Assembly (NCBI GenBank): GCA_964565705.1
Contig: CAZMGD010000181.1
Location: forward strand, 1-5,103
Direction: 5' to 3'
DNA: 5,103 nt
Source: CAZMGD01 sp964565705
Lineage (GTDB): Bacteria; Actinomycetota; Acidimicrobiia; Acidimicrobiales; Ilumatobacteraceae
The translations under genes were made by a program, and so were the position numbers. Within the stretch, counting starts at the first letter, position 1. Each line of letters starts with the position of its first letter. The notes beneath the pieces are model-generated. The model saw nothing but the letters and a program-made list of their open reading frames with translations. It did no database searches and was not told where the DNA came from. Positions 1 to 5,103 of the stretch are shown here, piece after piece.

Positions 1-324
1 CGAGTAGACGATGACGAGGAACGTCACCGCCAACGACAGGATGTACAGCGGCAGGCTGATGCCGTCCAGGCCGACCTCGTAGTTGCTGGAGATGATCTTG
101 ATCCACGAGGTCTTGGCGTAGAACTGCAGTGCACCGGCCCGGTCGGTGTCGAACTGGGTGACCGTGTAGATGCCCACGGCCAGCGTCGCACCCGCCGTGA
201 CGAGGGCGATCAGCTTGTGCAGCTCCTCCTCGGCCTTCGGGATGAACAGCATCACCAGCACACCGACGAACGGCAGGAAGGTGCCGACGCTCAGCAACCA
301 GTTCTGGTCTCGAAGTACTTCCAT
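1..324 (-). CDS. nuoM: NADH-quinone oxidoreductase subunit M, N-terminal fragment (cut by window edge)
   Basis: The first 108 residues of NuoM (ND4 homologue), the antiporter-like proton-pumping subunit next to NuoL. The frame stays open to base 1. The N-terminus MEVLRDQNWLLSVGTFLPF begins a first hydrophobic helix (about 9-28), followed by a charged PKAEEELHK turn, a second helix (about 37-55), a polar loop, and the family signature YEVGLDGISLPLYILS at 82-97 entering the third helix. That GLDGISLPL block is diagnostic for NuoM/NuoL-type subunits, and the position after nuoL fixes it as NuoM. The start is ATG at 324-322, 13 bases after the nuoL stop, with GAGGA at proper distance. The proton-channel Lys/Glu residues lie further on, outside the window. 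By usual gene order nuoN should follow. Confidence 0.95.
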   Translation of the reverse strand, partial: MEVLRDQNWLLSVGTFLPFVGVLVMLFIPKAEEELHKLIALVTAGATLAVGIYTVTQFDTDRAGALQFYAKTSWIKIISSNYEVGLDGISLPLYILSLAVTFLVIVYS

Positions 325-333
325 GCTCGAAGG

Positions 334-340
334 TTCCTCA
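334..340 (-). promoter_or_regulatory. Ribosome binding site for nuoM, overlapping the nuoL stop codon
   Basis: The minus strand reads TGAGGAA here: the TGA is the nuoL stop and GAGGA forms a Shine-Dalgarno core ending ten bases before the nuoM ATG at 324. The 13-base spacer is the longest non-coding stretch in the window. Confidence 0.7.
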
Positions 341-2566
341 GGTGTTGACGATCACGAGAACGAGGGCGCCGATGGCAGCCGCAGAGAACAGGAGGGCGCC
401 GTACTGGCTGACCTTGCCGGACTGGGTGGGCTGCAGCGCACCTCCCGTGCCGGTGGCCGTCTTGCCGGCACCGTTGACCGCACCGTCGACGACGCGCTGG
501 TCGACGTTGCGATACACCCAGCCGGCGATGCGCTTGGTGCCGGTACCGACGCGGTTGACCACTCCATCGATGACGTGTTGGTTGGTCCAGTAGGCACCCT
601 GGGCGATCGGGTGGGCGATCGCGCGGACGATCACGCCCTCGTACAGGGCATCGAGGTAGTACTTGTTCCAGAGGAACGTGTAGCCCCAGCGCAGCGGCGC
701 GACCCGCCGAGTGAGGCCCTTGAGCGGCGAGGCGGCCGCGCTGTAGATGGCCCGGCAGACGAACAGGCTGGTGACGAAGCCGAGGGCGACGAGCACGATG
801 GACGGGATGGCCTTGGCCCACTCGAACTCGGCGTGGCCGAGCGGCAGCAGGCCGTGCGGTTCCACCCACTCCATGAACTTGTGGATGTTGAACGCCGCGG
901 CGTTCAGGTAGCCGGTGAGGACGGCGCCGATGGCGAGCACGATGAGAGGGAACTTGAGCACCCAGTTCGACTCACGGGGCGGGTGCACCTCGTGGCCGTG
1001 GTCGTCGATGACCGTCTCGGTCAGCGCGGCGGCGCCACGCGGCGTACCGAAGAACGTGAGGTACGTGGCCCGGGTCATGTACGCCGTCGTCATGAACGCG
1101 CCGATCAGGCCGATCGCCCAGAAGACCTTGTAGTTGTTGTGATCGGCGTAGTCGATGATCTCGTCCTTCGAGAAGAAGCCCGAGAAGAACGGCACGCCGC
1201 ACAGCGCGGCGGTGGAGATCAGCCAGCACCACGCGGTGACCGGCATCTTCTTGTACAGCCCGCCCATGTTCTCCTTCATGTCGAAGGAGTGGCCCGCACC
1301 GCTGTGGCTGACGGAGCCGGCGCAGAGGAACAAGCAGCACTTGAAGAAGGCGTGCGTGAACACGTGGAACACCGCCGGCGTGAACGCCCCGACGCCGAGG
1401 CCCATCATCATGTAGCCGAGCTGGCTGACGGTGGAATAGGCGAGCACCTTCTTGATGTCGTTCTGCACGAACGCGAGGGCGGCAGCGATGATGATCGTGA
1501 CGCCACCGATGATGGCGATCAGGTTCATGTTGCTGTCCATGATCCCCAGGCCCTCGAAGAAGACCGGGTAGAGGCGCGCCACCAGGAACACGCCAGCGAC
1601 CACCATCGTCGAGCTGTGCAGCAGTGACGACACCGGCGTCGGGCCGGCCATGGCGTCGGGCAACCAGGTGTGCAGCGGGAACTGGCCGCTCTTGCCGATG
1701 CAGGCGATGAACAGTGCGACGGCGGCGACGGTCAGCGCCGTGCTCTTGCCGTCGCCCCCAGCGGCTCCCCAGTGGTTGATGCCGTCGATGTCGAGCGTGC
1801 CGGCGGCACCGAGCAGGATCGCCGTCCCGACGAGCAGGCCGACGTCACCGACGCGGACCGTGAAGAACGCCTTCAGGGCGGAGCGGCTGTTGGCGGCGTC
1901 CTCCCACCAGTGCCCGATCAGCATGAACGAGCACAGGCCCATGATCTCCCAGCCGAGGATCAGCTGCACCATGTTCGGTGCCAGGACCATCCCGAGCATC
2001 CCGGCCGAGAACAGTGTGAGGGCGGCGAAGAAGTGCGTGTACCGGCGGTCGCCCTTCAGGTACTCCAGCGAGAAGATCTGCACCAGCGTCGAGATGAGCG
2101 CGACGAGCAGCAACATGACGACCGCGAGTCCGTCGATCTGCTGGCCGAAGCCGAAGTGCACGTTGCCGGACTGCCACCACGTCCACTCCCTGATGATCGG
2201 CTGCACGTAGGTGTAGGCGTGCTCGCCGCCCTCCGTGGCGCTGGGCAGGAACATCCGGCCGAAGCGGGCCAGCGAGTGCACCGTCTCGCCGCTGCCGGCC
2301 TGCGAATCGTCGAAGTGTTGGATCCACTGGATCGCGGTCCCGACGGCGATGACGAGCGATCCGACCATCGACGCCAGCCCGATCAGGCTGCCGCCACCGG
2401 GGATCGTGAACCTGCCGATCTGCTTGTCGGGGATCCGCTTGCCGACGAGGAGGATGAGCCAGAACGCGACCGCGGGGATGATCGGGATGATGTAGGCGTG
2501 TTCGAGGAACCATCCCACGTGGGCGGCCGCCTCGGTCGCTTCTTCGGCAGCGAACAGCACCGTCAC
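338..2566 (-). CDS. nuoL: NADH-quinone oxidoreductase subunit L, distal proton-pumping subunit (742 aa)
   Basis: NuoL (ND5 homologue) is the outermost antiporter-like subunit of complex I; it moves protons and sends a long lateral helix along the membrane arm. Proton-path residues are in place: Glu207 in LGWEIMGLCSF, Lys292 in GKSGQFPLHTWLPDA, His317 in the LLH motif, Lys372/373 in QNDIKKVLAYST, His401 and His405 in FHVFTHAFFK, and Lys467 in FSGFFSKDE. At 742 residues it is well over the roughly 610 of E. coli NuoL. Extra length is seen in a polar loop at about 82-135 and in a C-terminal region holding two copies of an NQxVxDGxVN-type unit (658-711) before the last helix. The start is taken as GTG at 2566, overlapping the nuoK stop (GTGA), but GTG at 2560 (codon 3) is better spaced from AAGGGG. 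The stop is TGA at 340-338. Confidence 0.97.
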   Translation of the reverse strand: MTVLFAAEEATEAAAHVGWFLEHAYIIPIIPAVAFWLILLVGKRIPDKQIGRFTIPGGGSLIGLASMVGSLVIAVGTAIQWIQHFDDSQAGSGETVHSLARFGRMFLPSATEGGEHAYTYVQPIIREWTWWQSGNVHFGFGQQIDGLAVVMLLLVALISTLVQIFSLEYLKGDRRYTHFFAALTLFSAGMLGMVLAPNMVQLILGWEIMGLCSFMLIGHWWEDAANSRSALKAFFTVRVGDVGLLVGTAILLGAAGTLDIDGINHWGAAGGDGKSTALTVAAVALFIACIGKSGQFPLHTWLPDAMAGPTPVSSLLHSSTMVVAGVFLVARLYPVFFEGLGIMDSNMNLIAIIGGVTIIIAAALAFVQNDIKKVLAYSTVSQLGYMMMGLGVGAFTPAVFHVFTHAFFKCCLFLCAGSVSHSGAGHSFDMKENMGGLYKKMPVTAWCWLISTAALCGVPFFSGFFSKDEIIDYADHNNYKVFWAIGLIGAFMTTAYMTRATYLTFFGTPRGAAALTETVIDDHGHEVHPPRESNWVLKFPLIVLAIGAVLTGYLNAAAFNIHKFMEWVEPHGLLPLGHAEFEWAKAIPSIVLVALGFVTSLFVCRAIYSAAASPLKGLTRRVAPLRWGYTFLWNKYYLDALYEGVIVRAIAHPIAQGAYWTNQHVIDGVVNRVGTGTKRIAGWVYRNVDQRVVDGAVNGAGKTATGTGGALQPTQSGKVSQYGALLFSAAAIGALVLVIVNT
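434..595 (-). repeat. Tandem 27-residue (81-base) internal duplication in the NuoL lateral-helix region
   Basis: NuoL residues about 658-684 and 685-711 align with a period of 27: N662-Q663-x-V-I-D667-G-x-V-N671-x-x-G674 against D689-Q690-x-V-V-D694-G-x-V-N698-x-x-G701. Gln, Val, Asp, Gly, Val, Asn and Gly recur at the same spacing. The DNA copies lie at about 515-595 and 434-514. The copies are diverged, so the duplication is old and shows best at protein level. Exact repeat borders are uncertain by a few residues. Confidence 0.75.
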
Positions 2567-2862
2567 CCCTTCATCTCGCTGAGCTCGTCGAGTGCGATCG
2601 TCCGCCGGTTCCGGAAGATCAGCAGCACGAGCGCCAGGCCGACGCCGACCTCTGCGGCGGCCACGGCGATGATGTACAGCGCGAACGTGTGGCCCTCGGC
2701 ACTGCCGTGCAGCATCGCGAACGCGAGCAGGTTGAGGTTGACCGAGTTGAGGATCAGCTCGACCGACATCAGCACCATCACCGCGTTCTTGCGGGCGATG
2801 ACGCCGTACACCCCGATGCAGAACAGCACCGCGCCGAGCAAGAGGAACTGGTTGATCAGCAC
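2563..2862 (-). CDS. nuoK: NADH-quinone oxidoreductase subunit K (99 aa)
   Basis: NuoK (ND4L homologue, MrpC-like) has three membrane helices and contributes two membrane-embedded glutamates to the central proton-transfer path of complex I. Both are present: Glu35 in LMSVELILNSVNLN (helix 2) and Glu71 in VAAAEVGVGLALVLLIF (helix 3). The length of 99 residues is typical. The start is GTG at 2862-2860 (GTG CTG ATC AAC), four bases after the nuoJ stop and eight bases after AAGGGA; no ATG gives the family-typical N-terminus. The TGA stop at 2565-2563 overlaps the nuoL GTG in GTGA. The C-terminal tail (RNRRTIALDELSEMKG) is the usual short polar end. No unusual substitutions are seen. Confidence 0.97.
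   Translation of the reverse strand: MLINQFLLLGAVLFCIGVYGVIARKNAVMVLMSVELILNSVNLNLLAFAMLHGSAEGHTFALYIIAVAAAEVGVGLALVLLIFRNRRTIALDELSEMKG
2566..2571 (-). promoter_or_regulatory. Shine-Dalgarno-like AAGGGG at the nuoK/nuoL junction
   Basis: AAGGGG on the minus strand runs into the first G of the GTG at 2566, so it cannot serve that codon at normal spacing. It lies five bases before a second in-frame GTG at 2560. The site therefore favours the later start by two codons, whereas the 4-base stop/start overlap favours the earlier one. Confidence 0.5.
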
Positions 2863-2866
2863 GCGT

Positions 2867-3394
2867 TCAGTCCCTTCTCGCGAGGACGATGGCGCCGATC
2901 ATGGCGACGAGCAGCAGGAACGACAGCACCCAGAACGGCAACAGGAAGTTTCCGAAGATGTCGTCGGAGATCTGGGCGGTGGTGACCGGGACGGTGTCGG
3001 ACTGGGGCAGCTTGTCGTCGCCCCAGCCGTCGATCAGCACCCACACCATCGCCCCGAGCATCACCAGGGCCACCGGGACGGCGGCCAGTGCGTGCTTGTT
3101 GTTGAGGTCGGATTCGGCGCCGATCCGGGCCCGGGTCAGCATCGTGCCGAACAGGAACAGCACCATGACCGCGCCGACGTAGACGAGCACCTGGGTGATC
3201 GCGACGAACTCTGCGGTCAGCAGGATGTACTGGCCGGCGGCACCGGCCATCACGAGCACGAGCCACAGCGCGGCGTGCACGACGTTGCGCACGGTGACGA
3301 CCCGCAAGGCGGCGAACACCATGACGGCGGCGATGAGACCGAACCCGATGTTCTGGGCCACGAGCACGTCGTCGGCGGCGAGGAGGGCGATCAT
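2867..3394 (-). CDS. nuoJ: NADH-quinone oxidoreductase subunit J (175 aa)
   Basis: NuoJ (ND6 homologue) is a small membrane subunit of complex I; its third helix, with a conserved pi-bulge, takes part in conformational coupling of quinone reduction to proton pumping. The predicted 175-residue protein has five hydrophobic stretches (roughly 15-33, 38-58, 63-86, 102-121, 150-172). The most conserved block is AEFVAITQVLVYVGAVMVLF at 61-80, with Tyr72 and Gly74 at the positions expected in helix 3. The loop between helices 4 and 5 is longer and acidic (about 122-147, including GWGDDKLPQSD). The start is ATG at 3394, overlapping the nuoI TGA in ATGA; a longer in-frame form from 3451 would run well into nuoI and adds a charged, non-family N-terminus. 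The stop is four bases before nuoK. Confidence 0.95.
   Translation of the reverse strand: MIALLAADDVLVAQNIGFGLIAAVMVFAALRVVTVRNVVHAALWLVLVMAGAAGQYILLTAEFVAITQVLVYVGAVMVLFLFGTMLTRARIGAESDLNNKHALAAVPVALVMLGAMVWVLIDGWGDDKLPQSDTVPVTTAQISDDIFGNFLLPFWVLSFLLLVAMIGAIVLARRD
2871..2878 (-). promoter_or_regulatory. Ribosome binding site for nuoK
   Basis: AGAAGGGA on the minus strand sits in the last sense codons of nuoJ (encoding ARRD). AAGGGA ends eight bases before the GTG start of nuoK at 2862. It supports that non-ATG start and lets terminating nuoJ ribosomes reinitiate. Confidence 0.65.
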
Positions 3395-3876
3395 TTCTTC
3401 TTCGCCGCTCCTGCTTCGAGCTCCGGCGCCTCGGGCACCGTCTCCATCCACTCGCCGAGCTTGGTCTTGTCGTGCAGCAGGTCGGCGATCTTGGGCTCGC
3501 TGTACTCGAACTCAGGGCTCCAGAACAGCGCGTCGAACGGGCAGACCTCGACACAGATGCCGCAGTACATGCAGAGCGCGTAATCGATGTCGAAGCGGTC
3601 GAGGTGGTTCACCTGGCGCGGCTTGCCACCGGCGCGCCGGGGCGGGGCGAGCTGCTTGTGGGCCTCGATGTAGATGCACCAGTCCGGGCACGACCGGGCG
3701 CAGAGCATGCACGCCGTGCAGTTCTCCTCGCGCAAGGCGATGACGCCGCGGGCGCGCAGCGGCGGCGCCTCCTTCTCGTGCGGGTACTGCACGGTCGCGG
3801 CACCGTCGGTGACGGTCTTGCCGAGCGTCTTCAGCGTGACGCCGAGACCCTTGATCAACCCGGGTGTCTTCGGCAT
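3391..3876 (-). CDS. nuoI: NADH-quinone oxidoreductase subunit I, 2x[4Fe-4S] ferredoxin-type (161 aa)
   Basis: NuoI (TYKY homologue) carries clusters N6a and N6b, which pass electrons towards N2 in NuoB near the quinone site. Two complete CxxCxxCxxxCP motifs are present: Cys53, 56, 59, 63 (CTACMLCARSCP) and Cys102, 105, 108, 112 (CMYCGICVEVCP). A TVQYPHEKE segment at 28-36 and the FWSPEFEYSE stretch at 118-127 also fit the family. The linker between the two motifs is Pro/Arg/Lys-rich and about ten residues longer than I recall for E. coli NuoI; the C-terminus ends in a Lys run. I chose ATG at 3876-3874 rather than an in-frame ATG at 3945: it overlaps the nuoH stop by one base (TGATG), has AAGGTGG seven bases upstream, and gives the family-typical MPKTPGLIKGLGVTLKT start, while the longer form would overrun nuoH by 70 bases. 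The TGA stop overlaps the nuoJ start (ATGA). Confidence 0.97.
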   Translation of the reverse strand: MPKTPGLIKGLGVTLKTLGKTVTDGAATVQYPHEKEAPPLRARGVIALREENCTACMLCARSCPDWCIYIEAHKQLAPPRRAGGKPRQVNHLDRFDIDYALCMYCGICVEVCPFDALFWSPEFEYSEPKIADLLHDKTKLGEWMETVPEAPELEAGAAKKK

Positions 3877-4919
3877 CAGAACGCCACCTTCAAGATCGCG
3901 GTCAGCATGATGTTGCCAAGGGCCAGCGGCACGAGGCCCTTCCACGCGAAGCGCTGCAGCTGATCTTCACGGAGGCGGGGATACGTGAAGCGCACCCACA
4001 TGATGATCGCCGCCAGCAGCGTCATCTTCGCCATCATGATCAGCGGCCCGGCCAGGTTCATCCAGTCCGACACCTCGTCGATCGTGTCCCAGCCGAACCA
4101 GGCGAAGGGGATGCCCCAACCGCCGAGGAACAGGACCGAGGCGACGAGCGCGAACACGCCGGCGGTCGCGAACTCGGCGATGAAGAACATGAGGAACCGG
4201 AAGCCCGAGTACTCGGTCATGTAGCCCGAGACGAGCTCGGACTCGGCGATGGGCATGTCGAACGGTGCCTGGGCCAGCTCGGCCTGGACGGCGATCATGA
4301 AGATCAAGAAGCCGACGGCCTGGGTCAGCACGTAGGGGTTGCCGAGTCCGTCCCAGCCGAAGATCGAGCCGGCGTTCTGCTCGAACACGATGCCCTGCAG
4401 GTTCATCGTCTCGGCCTGGATCACGACGCCGACGACGGCGAGCACCATCGGCAGCTCGTAGGCGATGAGCTGCCCCGCGCCGCGCAGCGCGCCGAGCAGC
4501 GAGTACTTGTTCGCGCTCGACCAGCCGGCGATGAGGATGCCGAGCGTCGAGATCGAGCTGACGGCGAGCATGTACATCACGCCGACGTCGAAGTTGGTGA
4601 ACCACGCGTCCGGGCCGAACGGCACGACCGCGATCAGCAGGAACGTGCTGATCAGCACGACGATCGGCGCCAGCTTGAAGATGAACGTGTCGGCCTTCTC
4701 GGGGTGGATCTCCTCCTTCTGGAGCCACTTGCCGACCTCGGCGAACAGCTGCAGCGAGCCGTACGGGCCGGCTTCCATCGGGCCGAGGCGGCTCTGCATG
4801 AACGACATCATCTTGAACAGGAACAGGTAGACGATCGTGCCGGCGGGCAGCAGCACGGCGACGATGCCGCCGAGCACCCGCAACAGCGACGCCCCCCAGT
4901 ACGGGACTTCCGCGATCAC
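3876..4919 (-). CDS. nuoH: NADH-quinone oxidoreductase subunit H (347 aa)
   Basis: NuoH (ND1 homologue) is the membrane subunit that docks the peripheral arm, helps form the quinone tunnel and starts the proton-coupling path. The length of 347 residues is normal for the family, with about eight or nine hydrophobic helices. Hallmarks: RLGPMEAGPYGSLQ at residues 44-57; GWSSANKYSLLGALRGAGQ at 132-150 followed by YELP with Glu155; and PFDMPIAESE at 219-228 followed by MTEYSGFRF at 234-242. The canonical first Glu of PFDxPEAE is Ile224 here, and the usual AD of the 'LQxxADxxK' loop is Ala60-Glu61. The start is GTG at 4919-4917, inside the nuoD stop (GTGA), with GGAGA at 4929-4933 about 10 bases upstream. 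The TGA stop shares its A with the nuoI ATG. Confidence 0.97.
   Translation of the reverse strand: MIAEVPYWGASLLRVLGGIVAVLLPAGTIVYLFLFKMMSFMQSRLGPMEAGPYGSLQLFAEVGKWLQKEEIHPEKADTFIFKLAPIVVLISTFLLIAVVPFGPDAWFTNFDVGVMYMLAVSSISTLGILIAGWSSANKYSLLGALRGAGQLIAYELPMVLAVVGVVIQAETMNLQGIVFEQNAGSIFGWDGLGNPYVLTQAVGFLIFMIAVQAELAQAPFDMPIAESELVSGYMTEYSGFRFLMFFIAEFATAGVFALVASVLFLGGWGIPFAWFGWDTIDEVSDWMNLAGPLIMMAKMTLLAAIIMWVRFTYPRLREDQLQRFAWKGLVPLALGNIMLTAILKVAF
3884..3891 (-). promoter_or_regulatory. Ribosome binding site deciding the nuoI start
   Basis: On the minus strand GAAGGTGG lies within the last codons of nuoH. AAGGTGG ends seven bases before the ATG at 3876. This good Shine-Dalgarno match supports the ATG at 3876 over the in-frame ATG at 3945. 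Confidence 0.75.
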
Positions 4920-5103
4920 CTGTCGATGTCTCCGAGGATGAAGTACAAGCTGGCGAGGATCGTGATGATGTCGGGGACGTACACGCCGCGCATCACCCAG
5001 GGCACGATGCTCACGTTGTTGAAGCTCGCCGAGCGGATCTTGACCCGGAACGGGCCGAGGTCGCCCTTGGAGACGATGTAGTAGCCCATCTCGCCGAGCG
5101 GGT
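4916..5103 (-). CDS. nuoD: NADH-quinone oxidoreductase subunit D, C-terminal fragment (cut by window edge)
   Basis: This is the last 61 codons of NuoD, ending in TGA at 4918-4916; the 5' part lies beyond base 5103. NuoD (49 kDa homologue, related to the NiFe-hydrogenase large subunit) forms, with NuoB, the quinone-reduction pocket of the peripheral arm of complex I. The visible tail reads PLGEMGYYIVSKGD, then FRVKIRSASFNN, then DIITILASLYFILGDIDR. These match the family's conserved P-x-GE-x-G-Y/F block, the R-V-K-I-R-x-x-S-F block and the closing LASL...GD/E-(I/V)-DR terminus. The stop overlaps the nuoH start by four bases (GTGA), so the two are translationally coupled. In the classical order nuoE would follow nuoD; here nuoH follows at once. 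Family assignment is firm despite the short fragment, helped by the context. Confidence 0.95.
   Translation of the reverse strand, partial: PLGEMGYYIVSKGDLGPFRVKIRSASFNNVSIVPWVMRGVYVPDIITILASLYFILGDIDR

Noticed and set aside
325..337. Possible terminator or internal promoter between nuoL and nuoM
   Set aside because: The spacer is only 13 bases, has no hairpin followed by T's, and is accounted for by the nuoM ribosome binding site.
291..869. Minus-strand alternative frame within nuoL encoding an Arg/Pro/His-rich protein
   Set aside because: Out-of-frame shadow of nuoL with the Arg/Pro/Ala bias typical of a +1 reading of GC-rich DNA; no family motif.
170..1627. Long plus-strand open frame (485 codons) opposite nuoL
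   Set aside because: It is in codon register with nuoL, so it stays open because TTA, CTA and TCA codons are rare in this GC-rich gene. The product is a His/Asp/Glu/Arg/Gln-rich string, as expected from reading Val, Ile, Phe and Leu codons backwards, with no recognisable domain.
3395..3451. N-terminal extension of NuoJ from an in-frame start at 3451
   Set aside because: It lies inside nuoI and encodes a Gly/Arg/Asp-rich segment unlike a NuoJ N-terminus; the ATGA overlap at 3394 is the natural start.
1670..3583. Very long plus-strand open frame (637 codons) opposite nuoL, nuoK, nuoJ and part of nuoI
   Set aside because: Same cause: register with nuoL and nuoJ, low-complexity charged composition, and composition changes exactly where the sense gene frame changes (near nuoK). 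No domain or ribosome binding site supports it.
3877..3945. N-terminal extension of NuoI from the in-frame ATG at 3945
   Set aside because: It would overlap nuoH by 70 bases and adds a non-family sequence; the ATG at 3876 has a good ribosome binding site and the usual one-base overlap.
3864..5081. Plus-strand open frame (405 codons) opposite nuoH and the nuoD end
   Set aside because: In register with nuoH; a His/Asp/Glu/Gln/Arg-rich shadow of a hydrophobic membrane protein with no recognisable motif.

Overview
The window is a solid block of respiratory complex I (proton-translocating NADH:quinone oxidoreductase type) genes, all on the minus strand. Read 5'->3' on that strand the order is nuoD (3' end only), nuoH, nuoI, nuoJ, nuoK, nuoL, nuoM (5' end only). 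Intergenic space is essentially nil. Junctions are GTGA or ATGA 4-base overlaps (D/H, I/J, K/L), a 1-base TGATG overlap (H/I), a 4-base gap (J/K) and a 13-base gap (L/M), so this is one polycistronic unit with translational coupling. No promoter, terminator, RNA gene, mobile element or CRISPR array is visible, and no gene-free stretch exceeds 13 bases.

The DNA is strongly GC-rich with G/C-dominated third codon positions. All six visible stop codons are TGA, and three of six visible starts are GTG (nuoH, nuoK, nuoL). That points to a high-GC bacterium, most likely Actinomycetota. From memory of family sequences, several subunits (NuoH with PFDMPxAE, NuoI with CPDWCIY, NuoL with a doubled lateral-helix segment) resemble the second, nuoEFG-less nuo cluster of Streptomyces-like actinobacteria more than the classical 14-gene operon. 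This placement is an inference; no database comparison was possible.

Region by region: 4916-5103 is the NuoD C-terminus (peripheral quinone-site subunit); 3876-4919 is NuoH (membrane subunit joining the Q site to the arm); 3391-3876 is NuoI (two [4Fe-4S] clusters, N6a/N6b, delivering electrons towards N2); 2867-3394 is NuoJ and 2563-2862 is NuoK (small membrane subunits with the central proton path); 338-2566 is NuoL (distal antiporter-like pump with lateral helix); 1-324 is the NuoM N-terminus (second antiporter-like pump). Together they form most of the quinone-binding and proton-pumping modules.

The main point of interest is that nuoD runs directly into nuoH. The NADH-dehydrogenase module genes nuoE, nuoF and nuoG, which usually lie between them, are absent at that position. 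The rest is well-conserved complex I, with local oddities in NuoH, NuoL and NuoI listed as findings. I did not find an undescribed system here.
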